A DNA stretch of 64,000 nucleotides from an uncultured Clostridia bacterium (GTDB taxonomy: Bacteria; Bacillota; Clostridia; Christensenellales; Borkfalkiaceae). Positions 18,480 through 28,451 of the stretch are shown one piece after another (the first letter of the stretch is position 1; the number at the start of each line of letters is the position of its first letter). The translations under genes and the position numbers were made by a program. The stretch lies in NCBI GenBank assembly GCA_947626575.1, contig CANQSR010000001.1, forward strand, positions 124,001-188,000, given 5' to 3'. The notes beneath the pieces are model-generated. The model saw only the letters and a list, made by a program, of their open reading frames with translations, ran no database searches and was not told where the DNA came from.

Positions 18480-20141
18480 TTATGACGGTTTTTCGCACCC
18501 CGTCTGTACATTTTGCGGAAAACCCGCCAGCGTCGTGAACGCGGAGTACGTCACAAACCCCGCCTTCGCGCCCTTGGGTTTTTTGACGAATTTGACGCGG
18601 CAACAGTCCACGGGGACGCGGTCGCCCCGCGAATCGGAATACTTCGCGCAGACGTCCGCGGCAAATTGCAAGACCTCTTCGGGAACGCTTTTCCCCTCCG
18701 TCTTGACGATGACGTGGCAGGAGTGGTAACGCTGTGCGTGCAGCCAGAGGTCGTCGGGGGAGGCGGTGCGGACGAGGCGGTCGTTTTGCAGGTTGTTGCG
18801 GCCGGCAAAGATGTGAAATCCGCCCGCGGTAAAGGTGCGGAAGGGGATCTCCGCCCGCTTTTTCGTGCGCTTTTGCGGCTCTTTGGCAAGGCCCGCGCCG
18901 ATGAGTTCCTCTTCGAGGGCGAGAAGGTCCTCCTCGCTCTCCGCGGAAGAGAGGGCGGCGGCAAGGCCGGAAAGATAGTCGAGTTCGGCGCGCGTCTCCG
19001 CCTCCTGCGGGCCGAGGATTTCCAGCGTGCGCTTCTGCTTGCGGTAGCGTTTGAAGTAACTCTGCGCGTTCTCGGACGGGGTGAGGCGGGCGTCCAACGA
19101 AATTCTGATGCGCGTGCCGTCGTACCAATTATCCAGCTCCGCGCCCTTCATGCCGCGCGAGAGCGCATAGAGATTGGCGGTGAGGACCTCCCCCTTGATG
19201 CGCAGTTGTTCGCAGTCCGCGCATTCTTTCTTCTTTTCGAGGATCTGCGCAAGCCGCTTTTCATGCTTTTTGGCCGCCGCAGATACGGCGGAGGCACATC
19301 TTTTCCGCATGCCTTCGAATTTTTTCGCCCTGCGCTTTTCCGCATAGAAATAGCTCTGCGCCTCCGAAAGGGTGGCAAACGGGCGGGCGCCTTCCACGGC
19401 GCGTGCGGAGAAATCCACGGGGATCCCGTCCCGCATGACCGCGCAGGGGCATACCATGTCCGAGAACAGGTACTCATAAACGTAGTCGGCGAGGTCGCCG
19501 CCGCGATAGTTTGCGGCGATCTGCTCGGCCGTGACGGGCGCAAGGCCCGCGATGCGCGTAAAGAGGAAGCGGCCGAGGTCGGCGGGCGGAGTTTGGAGAA
19601 GGTCGGCGAGCGCGGCACGGTCGGAAGGGTCTATCTTGCCCTCCTGCGGGGCGGGGAGCAGGTACTTCACGCCCGCGAAGATCATGCGCTTGCTGTTTGT
19701 ATCGAGGGAGGTCGTTTTGAGCGCGCCCAAAATGACGTCCTGCCCGTCGCACAGGATGAGGTTGGAGTACTTGCCCATGACTTCGAGGTACAGGCGGCGT
19801 TCGTCCGTCGCAAACTCCGTACTGCCGCGCATGGAGAAGCACAGGATGCGCTCGAAGCCGACGAGGCGCACGGATAAGATCTCCGCACCCTGAATGTGTT
19901 TGCGGAGCAACATGCAGAAATTGGGCGCGACGAGCGGCGCCTCGGCTTCGCTGTCATCGAAATAGGCGCCGCAGTCGGAGGCGTTGGTATCGAGCGCCAG
20001 CCTGCGGGTGCGCCTGCCCGTGTAGACGATGAGGTCTGCTTCGTCCTTATTCGGCTGGACGATCTTGTTGATGCGCGCGCCCCGCAGTGCGTCGTCGAGT
20101 TCGCGTGCGATATGGCGTAATGTAAAGGCGTCTTGCGGCAT
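18480..20141 (-). CDS. rqcH: Ribosome quality control protein RqcH (NFACT family)
   Basis: 553 residues. Binds stalled 50S-peptidyl-tRNA complexes and directs C-terminal alanine tailing; earlier annotated as fibronectin-binding protein. NFACT-N domain at the N-terminus (GARINKIVQPNKDEADLIVY), a middle helical/coiled-coil region about residues 260-430, and the NFACT-R domain with GRNNLQNDRLVR, DDLWLHAQ and a GAKAGFVTYS end. Starts at ATG 20141; an identified minus-strand promoter lies upstream. Contains one CGGACATGGTA word (19452-19462). Confidence 0.95.
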   Translation of the reverse strand: MPQDAFTLRHIARELDDALRGARINKIVQPNKDEADLIVYTGRRTRRLALDTNASDCGAYFDDSEAEAPLVAPNFCMLLRKHIQGAEILSVRLVGFERILCFSMRGSTEFATDERRLYLEVMGKYSNLILCDGQDVILGALKTTSLDTNSKRMIFAGVKYLLPAPQEGKIDPSDRAALADLLQTPPADLGRFLFTRIAGLAPVTAEQIAANYRGGDLADYVYEYLFSDMVCPCAVMRDGIPVDFSARAVEGARPFATLSEAQSYFYAEKRRAKKFEGMRKRCASAVSAAAKKHEKRLAQILEKKKECADCEQLRIKGEVLTANLYALSRGMKGAELDNWYDGTRIRISLDARLTPSENAQSYFKRYRKQKRTLEILGPQEAETRAELDYLSGLAAALSSAESEEDLLALEEELIGAGLAKEPQKRTKKRAEIPFRTFTAGGFHIFAGRNNLQNDRLVRTASPDDLWLHAQRYHSCHVIVKTEGKSVPEEVLQFAADVCAKYSDSRGDRVPVDCCRVKFVKKPKGAKAGFVTYSAFTTLAGFPQNVQTGCEKPS

Positions 20142-20196
20142 AAGTTCCCCGTCGGGGGACGGAGCGGTTTACAGATTCCCCGTCCGAATTTCTTCT

Positions 20197-20225
20197 ATTA
20201 TACCGTAAAAACCAAAAAATGTAAA
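20197..20225 (-). promoter_or_regulatory. Promoter of rqcH
   Basis: Minus strand TTTACA (20220-20225), 17-base spacer, TATAAT (20197-20202). Confidence 0.7.
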
Positions 20226-20234
20226 CAAAAACGC

Positions 20235-20263
20235 TTTCCTTTTCGCTTCCGATATGCTAAAAT
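20235..20263 (+). promoter_or_regulatory. Promoter of tig-clpP
   Basis: TTTCCT (20235-20240), 17-base spacer, TAAAAT (20258-20263), with a TGC extended -10 just before it. The -35 is weak. Confidence 0.5.
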
Positions 20264-20306
20264 ACAGAGTGAAATTCTATATAGGAACTTAAATTAGGAG
20301 CAAGAT

Positions 20307-21617
20307 ATGAAATACGAAATCGCAACTGCGGAAAAAAGCACCGTAAAGATCACCATGACCTTCGACGCCGAAGAGTGGGCGGCGGCCAATGACAAGGCAT
20401 ACCGCGAAAACCGCCATAAGTATGCCGTCAACGGCTTCCGCAAGGGCAAGGCGCCCAAGCACATTCTCGAACTCTATTACGGCAAGGGCCTCTTCTATGA
20501 AGATGCGCTCAACATCCTCCTCGGCGAGAATTACGACGGCATTCTCGACAAGGAACAGGAGAAGTATGACTTCGTCGGCAACGCGACGTTCGAGATCGGC
20601 GAGGGCTGCGACCTCGAAAAGGGCAACATCGTTCTCATCGCCAACGTTCCCGTCAAGCCCGACGTGCAAATCAGCGCCTATACGGGTATAAAAATCCCCC
20701 GCTTCGACTATACTGTTACGGACGCCGACGTCGACCGCGAGATCGACGCCGCCCGCGAGCGCATCGCCTCCGATGTGGAAGTAAAAGACCGCCCCGCGGC
20801 CTTGAAGGATACCGTGACCATCGACTTCGTCGGCACAATAGACGGCAAGGAGTTCGAAGGCGGCACGGCGGAAGGGTATGACCTCAGGCTGGGTGCGGGG
20901 CAGTTCATCCCCGGCTTCGAGGACGGCGTCGTCGGCATGAACATCGGCGAGACGAGAGATATCGGCGTCACCTTCCCCGAAGATTACCAGGCCGAAGAAC
21001 TCAAAGGCAAGCCCGCCGTATTCAAGGTCACCCTGCATAAGATCATGGGGAAGGATATCCCCGCCTTCGACGACGAATTTGCCAAGAAGATGGGTTCGGA
21101 CGACGCGGAGGCCTACAAGGCCAAGGTGCGCGAACGCCTCGAAAGGAACGCGAAGAACCGTTCCCGCAACGAGACGGAAAATTCCATCATCGAAGAGATC
21201 TCCAAGAATGCGACGGCGGAGATCCCCGATGCGATGATCGAGCGCGAAGAGGAGATGTCCATGCAAAGATTGGAATATAACCTCATGCAGCAGGGCATCA
21301 AGCTCGACGACTATCTGCAATACGTCCGCTCGACGCGCGAGGAATACAAGAAGAGCTTCGCGGACGACGCAAGAAAGGCCGTTTTGAGCCAGCTCATCGT
21401 CGAGAAGATCATCGCCCTCGAAAAGATCGGGGCGGGCGAGGAAGAAGTGGAGGCGAAGATCGCCGAACAGGCCTCTTCCGTCGGCAAGGAGCCGGAAGAA
21501 TACAAAAAGACGATGGACCCCCGCCAGAGGCAGTATATCGAGAGCGATATCAAAGTCACCAAGCTCTTCGAGTTCCTCATGGCAAACAACGAAATGATCA
21601 CGGAGGCAAACGCATGA
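20307..21617 (+). CDS. tig: Trigger factor (ribosome-associated chaperone and prolyl isomerase)
   Basis: 436 residues. The N-terminal ribosome-binding domain has the signature [10 protein letters not shown] (about residue 42). The FKBP-type PPIase domain shows [19 protein letters not shown] and [16 protein letters not shown]. The C-terminal helical arms are rich in Glu and Arg. AGGAG lies eight bases before the ATG. Its TGA overlaps the clpP ATG by four bases (ATGA), so tig and clpP are translationally coupled. Confidence 0.97.
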   Translation: MKYEIATAEKSTVKITMTFDAEEWAAANDKAYRENRHKYAVNGFRKGKAPKHILELYYGKGLFYEDALNILLGENYDGILDKEQEKYDFVGNATFEIGEGCDLEKGNIVLIANVPVKPDVQISAYTGIKIPRFDYTVTDADVDREIDAARERIASDVEVKDRPAALKDTVTIDFVGTIDGKEFEGGTAEGYDLRLGAGQFIPGFEDGVVGMNIGETRDIGVTFPEDYQAEELKGKPAVFKVTLHKIMGKDIPAFDDEFAKKMGSDDAEAYKAKVRERLERNAKNRSRNETENSIIEEISKNATAEIPDAMIEREEEMSMQRLEYNLMQQGIKLDDYLQYVRSTREEYKKSFADDARKAVLSQLIVEKIIALEKIGAGEEEVEAKIAEQASSVGKEPEEYKKTMDPRQRQYIESDIKVTKLFEFLMANNEMITEANA

Positions 21618-22207
21618 TCGGCAACTATTACAGCATCCCTTACGTTGTGGAACGTACTTCCGGCGGCGAGCGGTCATACGACCTCTATTCCCGCCTTTTG
21701 GAGGACCGCATCATCTTTCTTTCGGGCGAAGTGGACGACACCATGGCAAACGCCATCGTGGCCCAGCTCATCTTCCTCGAAGCCAAGGACCCCTCCAAGG
21801 ACATCAGCCTGTATATCAACAGCCCCGGCGGTTCGGTCTCCGCGGGCATGGCCATTTACGATACGATGAACTATATCAAGTGCGACGTCTCCACCATCTG
21901 CATCGGCATGGCGGCCTCGATGGGTGCGTTCCTGCTCTCTTCGGGGACGAAGGGCAAGCGTTTTGCCTTGAAGAACAGCGAGATCATGATCCACCAGCCT
22001 CTCGGCGGCGCGCAGGGGCAGGCGAGCGATATCAAGATACAGGCCGAGCATATCCTCAAAATCAAGGATAAGATGACGAGGATCCTCGCCGAGAACACGG
22101 GCAAGCCCTATGAGATCGTTGCGCGCGATACCGACCGCGATAACTATCTTTCCGCCGACGAAGCCATGGCATACGGCCTCATCGACCGCGTCTACGTCAA
22201 GCGGTAA
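21614..22207 (+). CDS. clpP: ATP-dependent Clp protease proteolytic subunit
   Basis: 197 residues. Tetradecameric serine peptidase serving ClpX and ClpC. Catalytic Ser in [14 protein letters not shown] and His in IMIHQPLGG, Asp in the [11 protein letters not shown] segment. Starts within the tig stop codon. Three tandem ten-base AGCGGTAAC-like words (22199-22228) begin at its stop codon; their significance is unknown. Confidence 0.98.
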   Translation: MIGNYYSIPYVVERTSGGERSYDLYSRLLEDRIIFLSGEVDDTMANAIVAQLIFLEAKDPSKDISLYINSPGGSVSAGMAIYDTMNYIKCDVSTICIGMAASMGAFLLSSGTKGKRFALKNSEIMIHQPLGGAQGQASDIKIQAEHILKIKDKMTRILAENTGKPYEIVARDTDRDNYLSADEAMAYGLIDRVYVKR

Positions 22208-22304
22208 CGAGCGGTAACAAGCGGTAAAGATATCCCCGTAAGGGGTTTACATCCCCCGTTTTTCCGACCCCATATGCGCAAAACGGGAATTTATAAGGAG
22301 TCAT

Positions 22305-23537
22305 ATGGCATCAAAATACGAACAGCATTGTTCCTTTTGCGGAAAGGAGAAGAGCAAGACCAAAAAACTAATCACGGGTCCGGACGGCGTCGCGATCTGC
22401 GACGAGTGCGTGGAGCTTTGCCGCGACATGATGGAGAAGGCTCCCGCGCAGAACGTGGAGAAGGTCGAGCTGAAAAAGCCCGCCGAGATCAAGGAGGAGC
22501 TGGACCAATATATCATCGGGCAGGATAAGGCAAAGCGCGTCCTCTCGGTCGCCGTCTATAACCACTATAAGCGCATCAACGCGCTCGCGGACGGCAAGGG
22601 GGGTGACGACGTGGAGATCGAAAAGAGCAACATCCTGCTGTTGGGTCCCACGGGCAGCGGCAAGACGTTGCTCGCGCGCACGCTTGCCAAGATCTTGAAC
22701 GTACCCTTTGCCACGAGCGACGCGACGACGCTCACCGAAGCGGGGTACGTCGGCGAGGACGTCGAAAACATCCTTTTGAAGCTCATCCAGAACGCCGATT
22801 ACGATATCGAGCGCGCCCAGCGCGGCATCATTTATATCGATGAGATCGATAAGATCGCGCGCAAGGGGGAGAACGTCTCCATCACGCGCGACGTTTCGGG
22901 CGAAGGTGTGCAGCAGGCGCTTTTGAAGATCATCGAAAGCACGGTGGCCAACGTCCCCCCGCAGGGCGGAAGGAAGCACCCGCAGCAGGACTGCATGCAC
23001 ATCGATACGACGAACATTCTCTTCATCTGCGGCGGCGCCTTTGTGGGTCTCGATAAGATCGTGGGGGCGCGCAAGGATGATTCCGGCCTCGGCTTCGGCG
23101 GCAAGGTAAAACTCGGCGAGAATGAAGTGGATTATGCCCTTCTCGACGACGTCAAGCCGCAAGATCTCACCAAATTCGGGCTTATTCCGGAGTTTGTGGG
23201 GCGTATTCCCATTGTGGTCGCCTTGCAGGCGCTCGATGAAGATGCGCTCGTAAACATTCTCACCCAACCCAAGAACGCCATTATCAAGCAATATCAAAAG
23301 CTGGTGGGGTTCGACGGCGTCAAGCTGACGGTGGAGGATGCGGCGGTGCGCGAGATCGCAGGCACGGCGATCCGTCTCAAAACGGGCGCGCGGGGCCTTC
23401 GCACCATCATCGAGGGCATCATGACGGACATCATGTACGATATTCCCTCGGAGCAGAACGTGGAGGAAGTCATCATCACGCGGGAATGCGTTGTTGGCGG
23501 CGCGAAGCCCAAGATCGTATATAAAAAGAGCGCATAA
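22305..23537 (+). CDS. clpX: ATP-dependent Clp protease ATPase subunit ClpX
   Basis: 410 residues. Unfoldase of ClpXP. N-terminal C4 zinc finger (CSFCGK and CDECVELC), Walker A GPTGSGKT, Walker [13 protein letters not shown], pore loop in the [10 protein letters not shown] region, sensor and arginine-finger motifs in the C-terminal part ([10 protein letters not shown]). ATAAGGAGT lies just before the ATG. About 100 bases separate it from clpP, with a weak CCCCGTAAGGGG hairpin. Confidence 0.98.
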   Translation: MASKYEQHCSFCGKEKSKTKKLITGPDGVAICDECVELCRDMMEKAPAQNVEKVELKKPAEIKEELDQYIIGQDKAKRVLSVAVYNHYKRINALADGKGGDDVEIEKSNILLLGPTGSGKTLLARTLAKILNVPFATSDATTLTEAGYVGEDVENILLKLIQNADYDIERAQRGIIYIDEIDKIARKGENVSITRDVSGEGVQQALLKIIESTVANVPPQGGRKHPQQDCMHIDTTNILFICGGAFVGLDKIVGARKDDSGLGFGGKVKLGENEVDYALLDDVKPQDLTKFGLIPEFVGRIPIVVALQALDEDALVNILTQPKNAIIKQYQKLVGFDGVKLTVEDAAVREIAGTAIRLKTGARGLRTIIEGIMTDIMYDIPSEQNVEEVIITRECVVGGAKPKIVYKKSA

Positions 23538-23603
23538 TGCGCCGAAGCCGAAAGCAGAATAAAGTAAAAGCAGTATAAGGATTATAAGAAGTATAAGGTT
23601 CAT

Positions 23604-23669
23604 ATTATTACTAAGTACCGTAAAAATTATTACTAAGTACCGTAAAAATTATTACTAAGTACCGCAAAA
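23604..23669 (+). repeat. Three tandem 22 bp repeats after clpX
   Basis: Three consecutive copies of a unit containing ATTATTACTAAGTACCG, at 23604-23625, 23626-23647 and 23648-23669, then a decayed fourth (AGTACCATAAAAA). They lie between the clpX stop and its terminator, so they are transcribed with clpX. Confidence 0.9.
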
Positions 23670-23686
23670 AGTGAGTACCATAAAAA

Positions 23687-23706
23687 GCGCCGCACGGCGC
23701 TTTTTT
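23687..23706 (+). terminator. Terminator of clpX
   Basis: GCGCCG (23687-23692), two-base loop, CGGCGC (23695-23700), followed by six T. Confidence 0.85.
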
Positions 23707-24359
23707 CTTTTGCACGGGGAAGCCCAAGCGCCTCCTTGGGGAGGAGCTGTCACGCGTGAGCGTGACTGAGGTGGGGGTGAAGACCTGCCCCCTTTTAAGG
23801 GGGCGGGTGGCGCGGCTTTGCCGCGTCAGGTGGGGGTGGCAACACACCCCCTACCTGTCCGCAGAGCGGACATCCTCCCCCCTCAGGTATAAGGGGGGAG
23901 GTAGAGCCGCCTCCCCCTGTTTCGAAGAAATGGGGGGAGGGTAGGGTGGGGGGAAGCCTTGCTGTCCCTTTTAGGGAAAGTACCCTGAGCGGAGCGAAGG
24001 GGGAAAGGGTTTCGGACGTTAACGTCATTCCAAACGCTCCCCATACGTCATTTCGTCCGACCGAGGCTTCTATTTATTATCGAAGGTCGCCACGAGCGCG
24101 TAGCGCGAAGTAACGCAGTGAGAAATCTCGACGTTTGAGATTTCTCGTCGCTTCGCTCCTCGAAATGACGTGGAAGGGACTTGCCCCCCCACCACCGCCC
24201 TGCGGGCGGAGCCTCCCCCCGCGGGGGGAGGCCTTCGCGCCCTCGCCTTGTGTTCCCCCCTTTCCCCTCAAAATGACAAAAAATTTCTTCAAATGCAGGG
24301 CGGATGGACGTTTGAAGATGTCAAATGACGGAATTTTTTAACATTTTTTCATAAACCTA
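23707..24359. repeat. Intergenic repeat block after clpX
   Basis: No gene. Modules in order: GGGGAGGAGCTGTCACGCG (23735-23780), CCTGCCCCCTTTTAAGGGGG...GTCAGGTGGGGG (23783-23838), an inverted CTCCCCCC hairpin (23873-23903), a second hairpin with G-rich tail (23910-23953), GCTGTCCC...AAAGGG (23958-24012), GTCATTCC/ACCGAGGCTTCTA modules (24020-24120), and GAGATTTCTCGTCGCTTCG (24135-24180). The order matches the block after smc. Confidence 0.8.
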
Positions 24360-24389
24360 TTGACAAAAATACGGGGGGGGGTGTATAAT
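24360..24389 (+). promoter_or_regulatory. Promoter of the large repeat lipoprotein
   Basis: TTGACA (24360-24365), 18-base spacer containing a run of nine or more G, TATAAT (24384-24389). It leaves a leader of about 300 bases before the ATG at 24698. The G-run in the spacer is a possible slippage site that would change -35/-10 spacing. Confidence 0.75.
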
Positions 24390-24519
24390 GGCCCCGAAGC
24401 GTGAAAGTATCGCTGTAAATCTGCCCCAAAGCAGGAATGCCGAAACAGAAATGCCAAGCAGGAAGCCGAAGCAGGAATGCCGAAGCGGGAAGCGCATTGC
24501 GAAATCTGCGCCGCGCAGG

Positions 24520-24603
24520 AAGAAAGTCTGCCAAAGCAGGAAAAAAGTCTGCCAGAGCAGGAAAAAAATCTGCCAAAGCAGGAAAAAAATCTGCCAAAGC
24601 AGG
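24520..24603 (+). repeat. Tandem 21 bp repeats in the lipoprotein leader
   Basis: Four units around the core TCTGCCAAAGCAGG, at 24520-24540, 24541-24561, 24562-24582 and 24583-24603, with degenerate AGCAGGAATGCCGAA-like units upstream from about 24430. All three forward frames are open across the array because the unit is a multiple of three without stops; one reading is a basic AKAGKKS repeat in frame with the lipoprotein. No good ribosome-binding site precedes the in-frame ATG at 24437. Confidence 0.85.
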
Positions 24604-24697
24604 GAAAAAGTCGTGCGGAGCGGAAGAAGCGTTGCAAAATCTGTGCGGAGCGGATGAACGGCGGGAAATTGCGCAAAACTATTTTTGGAGGGAAAAC

Positions 24698-27600
24698 ATG
24701 AGAAAGCACATTATCCGTGTTCTGATCGTGATGTTTGCCGCTTGCCTCGGTTTGGCCGTGTTCGCAGGCTGCACCAACGAGGGTGAAAAGCAGACCTACA
24801 CCGTCAGTTATGCGGCAGGCGGCGGCACGGGGACTGCTCCGTCCGCGGAGAAGTATGAGGAGGGAGCCACGTTCAAGGTCAAGGCAAATCCCTTCACATA
24901 CGAGGGCCACACCTTCAAGACGTGGAACGACGGCACGAAGGACGTCGCGGCAGGTTCGGACTATACCATGCCCGCGAAGAACGTCACGTTCACGGCCAAA
25001 TGGGAAGATAATTCGGCAGAACAAGTCACAGTGACTTTCAGCCTCGGCGATTATAAAGAGGGGACCGCTCCCCAGGCTCAAAAAGTGAAGAAGGGCGGAG
25101 ACGTCACCCTTCCCACGCCTCCCACTTGGGAAGGCCACACCTTCTTGGGCTGGAAGATCGGCGACGACGCCGCGCTCAAACAGGCCGGCTTGAAGGTCGC
25201 CGTCAATGCCGATGTCACCGCCACCGCGCAGTGGGAACTTGCGAAAGAGCAGGTCACCGTGTCCTTTGATCTCGGCGGCGTGCCTCCTCTCAATGAAGCA
25301 AAGCCAGAGACCGCATGGGCGACCCCCGAAGCGGTAAAGACCAACAAGGATGAGGAATACACGCTTCCCTTTGCTCCCGCTTGGTGGGCAGGGCATATGT
25401 TTGCCGGCTGGAAAGTCGACGACGGCGCCGTGAAGAAGGCAGGCGAGAAGATCACGCCCTCCGCGAACGTCAAGCTCACCGCGCAGTGGAAAGAAGAACA
25501 AAGCATCACGGGCGCAATGCTCGATGTGGACAATGACGCCGTGTACGTCGTTATTTCCGGGAAATACGAAGGCTATACCGATGCCGCGATGCTGGATGCG
25601 TTTGAAAACTGCAACCAGAGAGTGTTGAGTATCAGCGTCTGCTTGAACCATGACCCTTGGGATTATTTGGAACCCGATATTCAGTTCGAAGCCGAGGACG
25701 GCATTTACACCGCGACGATCGATGTTACCGGCTTGGAGAAAGATGGGTACTTCATTTGCGAGTGCAGAAATGGCTATGGCAATGTGAAATCCGTCACCCG
25801 CGATCAATCTGAGACGCTTAACAATGTGAAGTATCAACTTAGCGGTAGCGTCGGAAGCGATTTGACGCTCACTATCAGCGATGCAAGCAAGGTGACAGAG
25901 TTTACCGATATCACACTTGTGCAGGAAAGCGATAAAATTTATCTCGTTTACAGCGGTACGTTTGCAGGCTACACCGAAACGGAATTCAAGGCGTATCTTG
26001 AAGATGAGGCAACCTTTACCTTCTATGGCAATGGCGGTGCGAAGGGCCAAAAACCCGCTTCGAGAGTTGCCACCGTTTCCGGTGACACATGGACGATCAA
26101 ATTCGATGTCACCGACATGCCGGATGATATCGAGTATGCGCTCTGCTGGAAGGATTTCCCCGGCGCTTCTCCCGACCTTACGCATCCCAAGACGGATTCG
26201 ACCGATATCGTCTTAAAGCAAGGAATCAAAAAATATACGATGCTTGCGCACGCATATGGCGGATATGTTCGTTTGAAGATCGAAACGGAAAAGGGGACCC
26301 ATGCAGTTACCGGAATAGATCTTGCATTGGATGAGACAGCGCAGAAAGTTTACCTTACTCTCTCCGGGACTTTCGACCAATACACCGAAGCCGAATTCAA
26401 AGATCTCTTCACAGGCACTAATAAGCTGTATGTCCATTTTTGGGATTCGGCCGCAGGTTCCGAAACGCCCGCGAGCGTTGAGGTGACGGTTGACGGAAAG
26501 AATTGGACGGCAAAATGCGACGTCACCAATCTGAAAGATGGCGAGCTCCGTAATATTCTCTGCGACGGTGAATTGCACGTGGATACGATCGTGGATAAAA
26601 CGGTCGTACTTGGCGAAAGAGTGTTTGTTCTTCAAAAGTCAAACGGCTATGGCCACGCAGGACTCAGAGTTGGGGCGAAATTCGCAAGACCTTCTTCTGC
26701 TTGGCTTGAACTCACTCCCGATAAGGGCAACGGCACAGATGAAAACTTCGGAACCGAAATCGACAGAGCATTCTTTGTGATCTCCGGTAAATATTTTAGT
26801 GAAGTCTCCGAAGCAGATGCCAAGACTTTCTTCTCGAAAGATAAGTATCCCTTTGAATTTGGCTCCTATAACAGCACCAAGGACCGCATCAGAAGGATCT
26901 CGATCGATACCGAAGCGCACACCTACACGGTGAAGTTCGATGTCACGTGGCTTCCCGCCGGTGAACATTTCTGCCGCTTCAATGATAAGGGCGGCGACGG
27001 CGACCTCAAACTCAGCAATGCGGCTTGTAAGGATAACACCGTGAAGTCGGTCGGTAGCACATATACGCTCACCAACTATAACGGGAAGGAAGATCATTGG
27101 GGTTGCATCGTTCTGAAAGTTGAGCGCAACTATGCCGTCTCGGAAGTCAAGCTCGAAGATGCGGAAGGCACGCCTACCCTCGTCGTCAACGGCACCTTTG
27201 AAAGTGACAAATTTACGAAAGAGGATATCAAAAAGTTCCTTGAAGACGAAGATGTCCGCTCGATGTGCGTTGACTTCTATGAAGGCGGTTGGAAAAAGAT
27301 GACGACCGTCGTTACCACCGAAGAGGGCAAATTCACCGTAAAAGTTGCGCTCTCCGATGTGGCGAATGCAACGTACCAAGTCTGCATCGATTGCTCCGGT
27401 TACGGCGGAATAAAGCTCGAACCGTCTGACCCGCTCACCGCGGGCGGAAAGCTCTTCACGTTTGCGAAGAACGGCGACGGGGAAATCACCCTCACCGTTG
27501 CAGATGCACCCGTTGAAAAGACCTACGAAGTGAGCAGCGCGAAAGTTGAAGAGGCAGAAGGAAAGATCAACCTCGTCTTGACGGGTACCTATGCGGGTTA

Positions 27601-28372
27601 TTCCGACGAAGATATCAAAGCTCTCTTGACCGATATTTATTACGATATTCAACACAATGACAACCTCGACCATATGGGTTGGGACCGTCACAATAAGTTT
27701 GCGAGAACGGTTGCGGCGCAAGACGGCACGTGGACTTTGACGCTTGACATCACGCTCCTCGGCGCGGGTTCCTATGCGATCCACTTCGATTCGACGGACG
27801 GCGTCGGCGGCACGAATGACAACACCAAGTATTGCGAACCCACGGACGCCACCGTGAACGGTAAACAGTTCGAGATAGGCACCAAGACGTTTAAGTTCGT
27901 CTTTGTGAAAGACAGCGGCAAGGCGGAAGAGTTCTGGGGTAGCCTCGGCATGATCGTGACGGATACGGCTCCTGCCTCTAAGACGATCACGTTCACGAAG
28001 GCGCAACTCACCGAAGAGGACGGTAAAGTCTACCTCGTTCTCACTGCAACGATCGAGAACTTCACCGAAGCCGATCTCAAAACGATGATCTATGTTGGCG
28101 AACACGCCGACCAAGGACAGATGCTTTGGGAACCGATCGTGACCGTTGACGGGAATAACGTGACAATCAAATTCGACTTCACGGGCGCTGTAAACGGTTG
28201 GTGGTGGGGCCACTACATCGTCAACTATGGTGCGTCGAACCAGCTGAATTGCGTCCTTGAAGAAAAGACGATCACGAAGGACGGCAAGACCTATCAACTC
28301 AAACACAACGATGGTATTGACGCGGGTGCGAATGAACAAATCATCGTTATTGTGGATGACGTCAAGGCCTAA
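24698..28372 (+). CDS. Large surface lipoprotein with InlB-type repeats and seven related modules
   Basis: 1224 residues. Lipoprotein signal MRKHIIRVLIVMFAAC with the acylated Cys at residue 25 (VFAGC). Residues about 33-265 are three InlB B-repeats (Listeria-Bacteroides type), each ending like YEGHTFKTW...NVTFTAKW. Residues about 270-1224 are seven homologous modules of 129-150 residues, each with a VYLVLSGTF-like strand, an EGYTEAEFKAYL-like helix, a WTIKFDVT-like strand and a closing beta segment. The start is set by TTGGAGGG 5 bases before the ATG. No membrane helix beyond the signal, no LPXTG. Likely an anchored adhesin or ligand binder; no catalytic motif seen. Later modules have somewhat lower GC than the core genes. 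Confidence 0.88.
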   Translation: MRKHIIRVLIVMFAACLGLAVFAGCTNEGEKQTYTVSYAAGGGTGTAPSAEKYEEGATFKVKANPFTYEGHTFKTWNDGTKDVAAGSDYTMPAKNVTFTAKWEDNSAEQVTVTFSLGDYKEGTAPQAQKVKKGGDVTLPTPPTWEGHTFLGWKIGDDAALKQAGLKVAVNADVTATAQWELAKEQVTVSFDLGGVPPLNEAKPETAWATPEAVKTNKDEEYTLPFAPAWWAGHMFAGWKVDDGAVKKAGEKITPSANVKLTAQWKEEQSITGAMLDVDNDAVYVVISGKYEGYTDAAMLDAFENCNQRVLSISVCLNHDPWDYLEPDIQFEAEDGIYTATIDVTGLEKDGYFICECRNGYGNVKSVTRDQSETLNNVKYQLSGSVGSDLTLTISDASKVTEFTDITLVQESDKIYLVYSGTFAGYTETEFKAYLEDEATFTFYGNGGAKGQKPASRVATVSGDTWTIKFDVTDMPDDIEYALCWKDFPGASPDLTHPKTDSTDIVLKQGIKKYTMLAHAYGGYVRLKIETEKGTHAVTGIDLALDETAQKVYLTLSGTFDQYTEAEFKDLFTGTNKLYVHFWDSAAGSETPASVEVTVDGKNWTAKCDVTNLKDGELRNILCDGELHVDTIVDKTVVLGERVFVLQKSNGYGHAGLRVGAKFARPSSAWLELTPDKGNGTDENFGTEIDRAFFVISGKYFSEVSEADAKTFFSKDKYPFEFGSYNSTKDRIRRISIDTEAHTYTVKFDVTWLPAGEHFCRFNDKGGDGDLKLSNAACKDNTVKSVGSTYTLTNYNGKEDHWGCIVLKVERNYAVSEVKLEDAEGTPTLVVNGTFESDKFTKEDIKKFLEDEDVRSMCVDFYEGGWKKMTTVVTTEEGKFTVKVALSDVANATYQVCIDCSGYGGIKLEPSDPLTAGGKLFTFAKNGDGEITLTVADAPVEKTYEVSSAKVEEAEGKINLVLTGTYAGYSDEDIKALLTDIYYDIQHNDNLDHMGWDRHNKFARTVAAQDGTWTLTLDITLLGAGSYAIHFDSTDGVGGTNDNTKYCEPTDATVNGKQFEIGTKTFKFVFVKDSGKAEEFWGSLGMIVTDTAPASKTITFTKAQLTEEDGKVYLVLTATIENFTEADLKTMIYVGEHADQGQMLWEPIVTVDGNNVTIKFDFTGAVNGWWWGHYIVNYGASNQLNCVLEEKTITKDGKTYQLKHNDGIDAGANEQIIVIVDDVKA

Positions 28373-28416
28373 CGCCGAATAAGAAGTCTGATGTATGCGC
28401 GTAACGCGCATGAACG

Positions 28417-28451
28417 AAAAAAATCTCACGGTTCGCCGTGAGATTTTTTTT
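28417..28451 (+). terminator. Terminator of the large lipoprotein
   Basis: ATCTCACGG (28423-28431), TTCG tetraloop, CCGTGAGAT (28436-28444), then T8; A-rich on the left. Confidence 0.92.

Noticed and set aside
20289-21677. Minus-strand open frame across tig
   Set aside because: Antisense to trigger factor with all its domain motifs intact; no start signals.
23604-23669. Possible CRISPR or iteron origin
   Set aside because: 22 bp units are directly adjacent with no spacers; no rep gene, DnaA-box set or plasmid context.
24437-24697. Basic AKAGKKS repeat peptide as the true N-terminus of the lipoprotein
   Set aside because: ATG 24437 has no usable ribosome-binding site, and the ATG at 24698 has TTGGAGGG and begins a perfect lipoprotein signal. 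Kept only as a question in the findings.
24338-26185. Minus-strand open frame, and its continuation at 26639-28429
   Set aside because: Antisense to the repeat lipoprotein, which has a signal peptide, promoter, ribosome-binding site and terminator.
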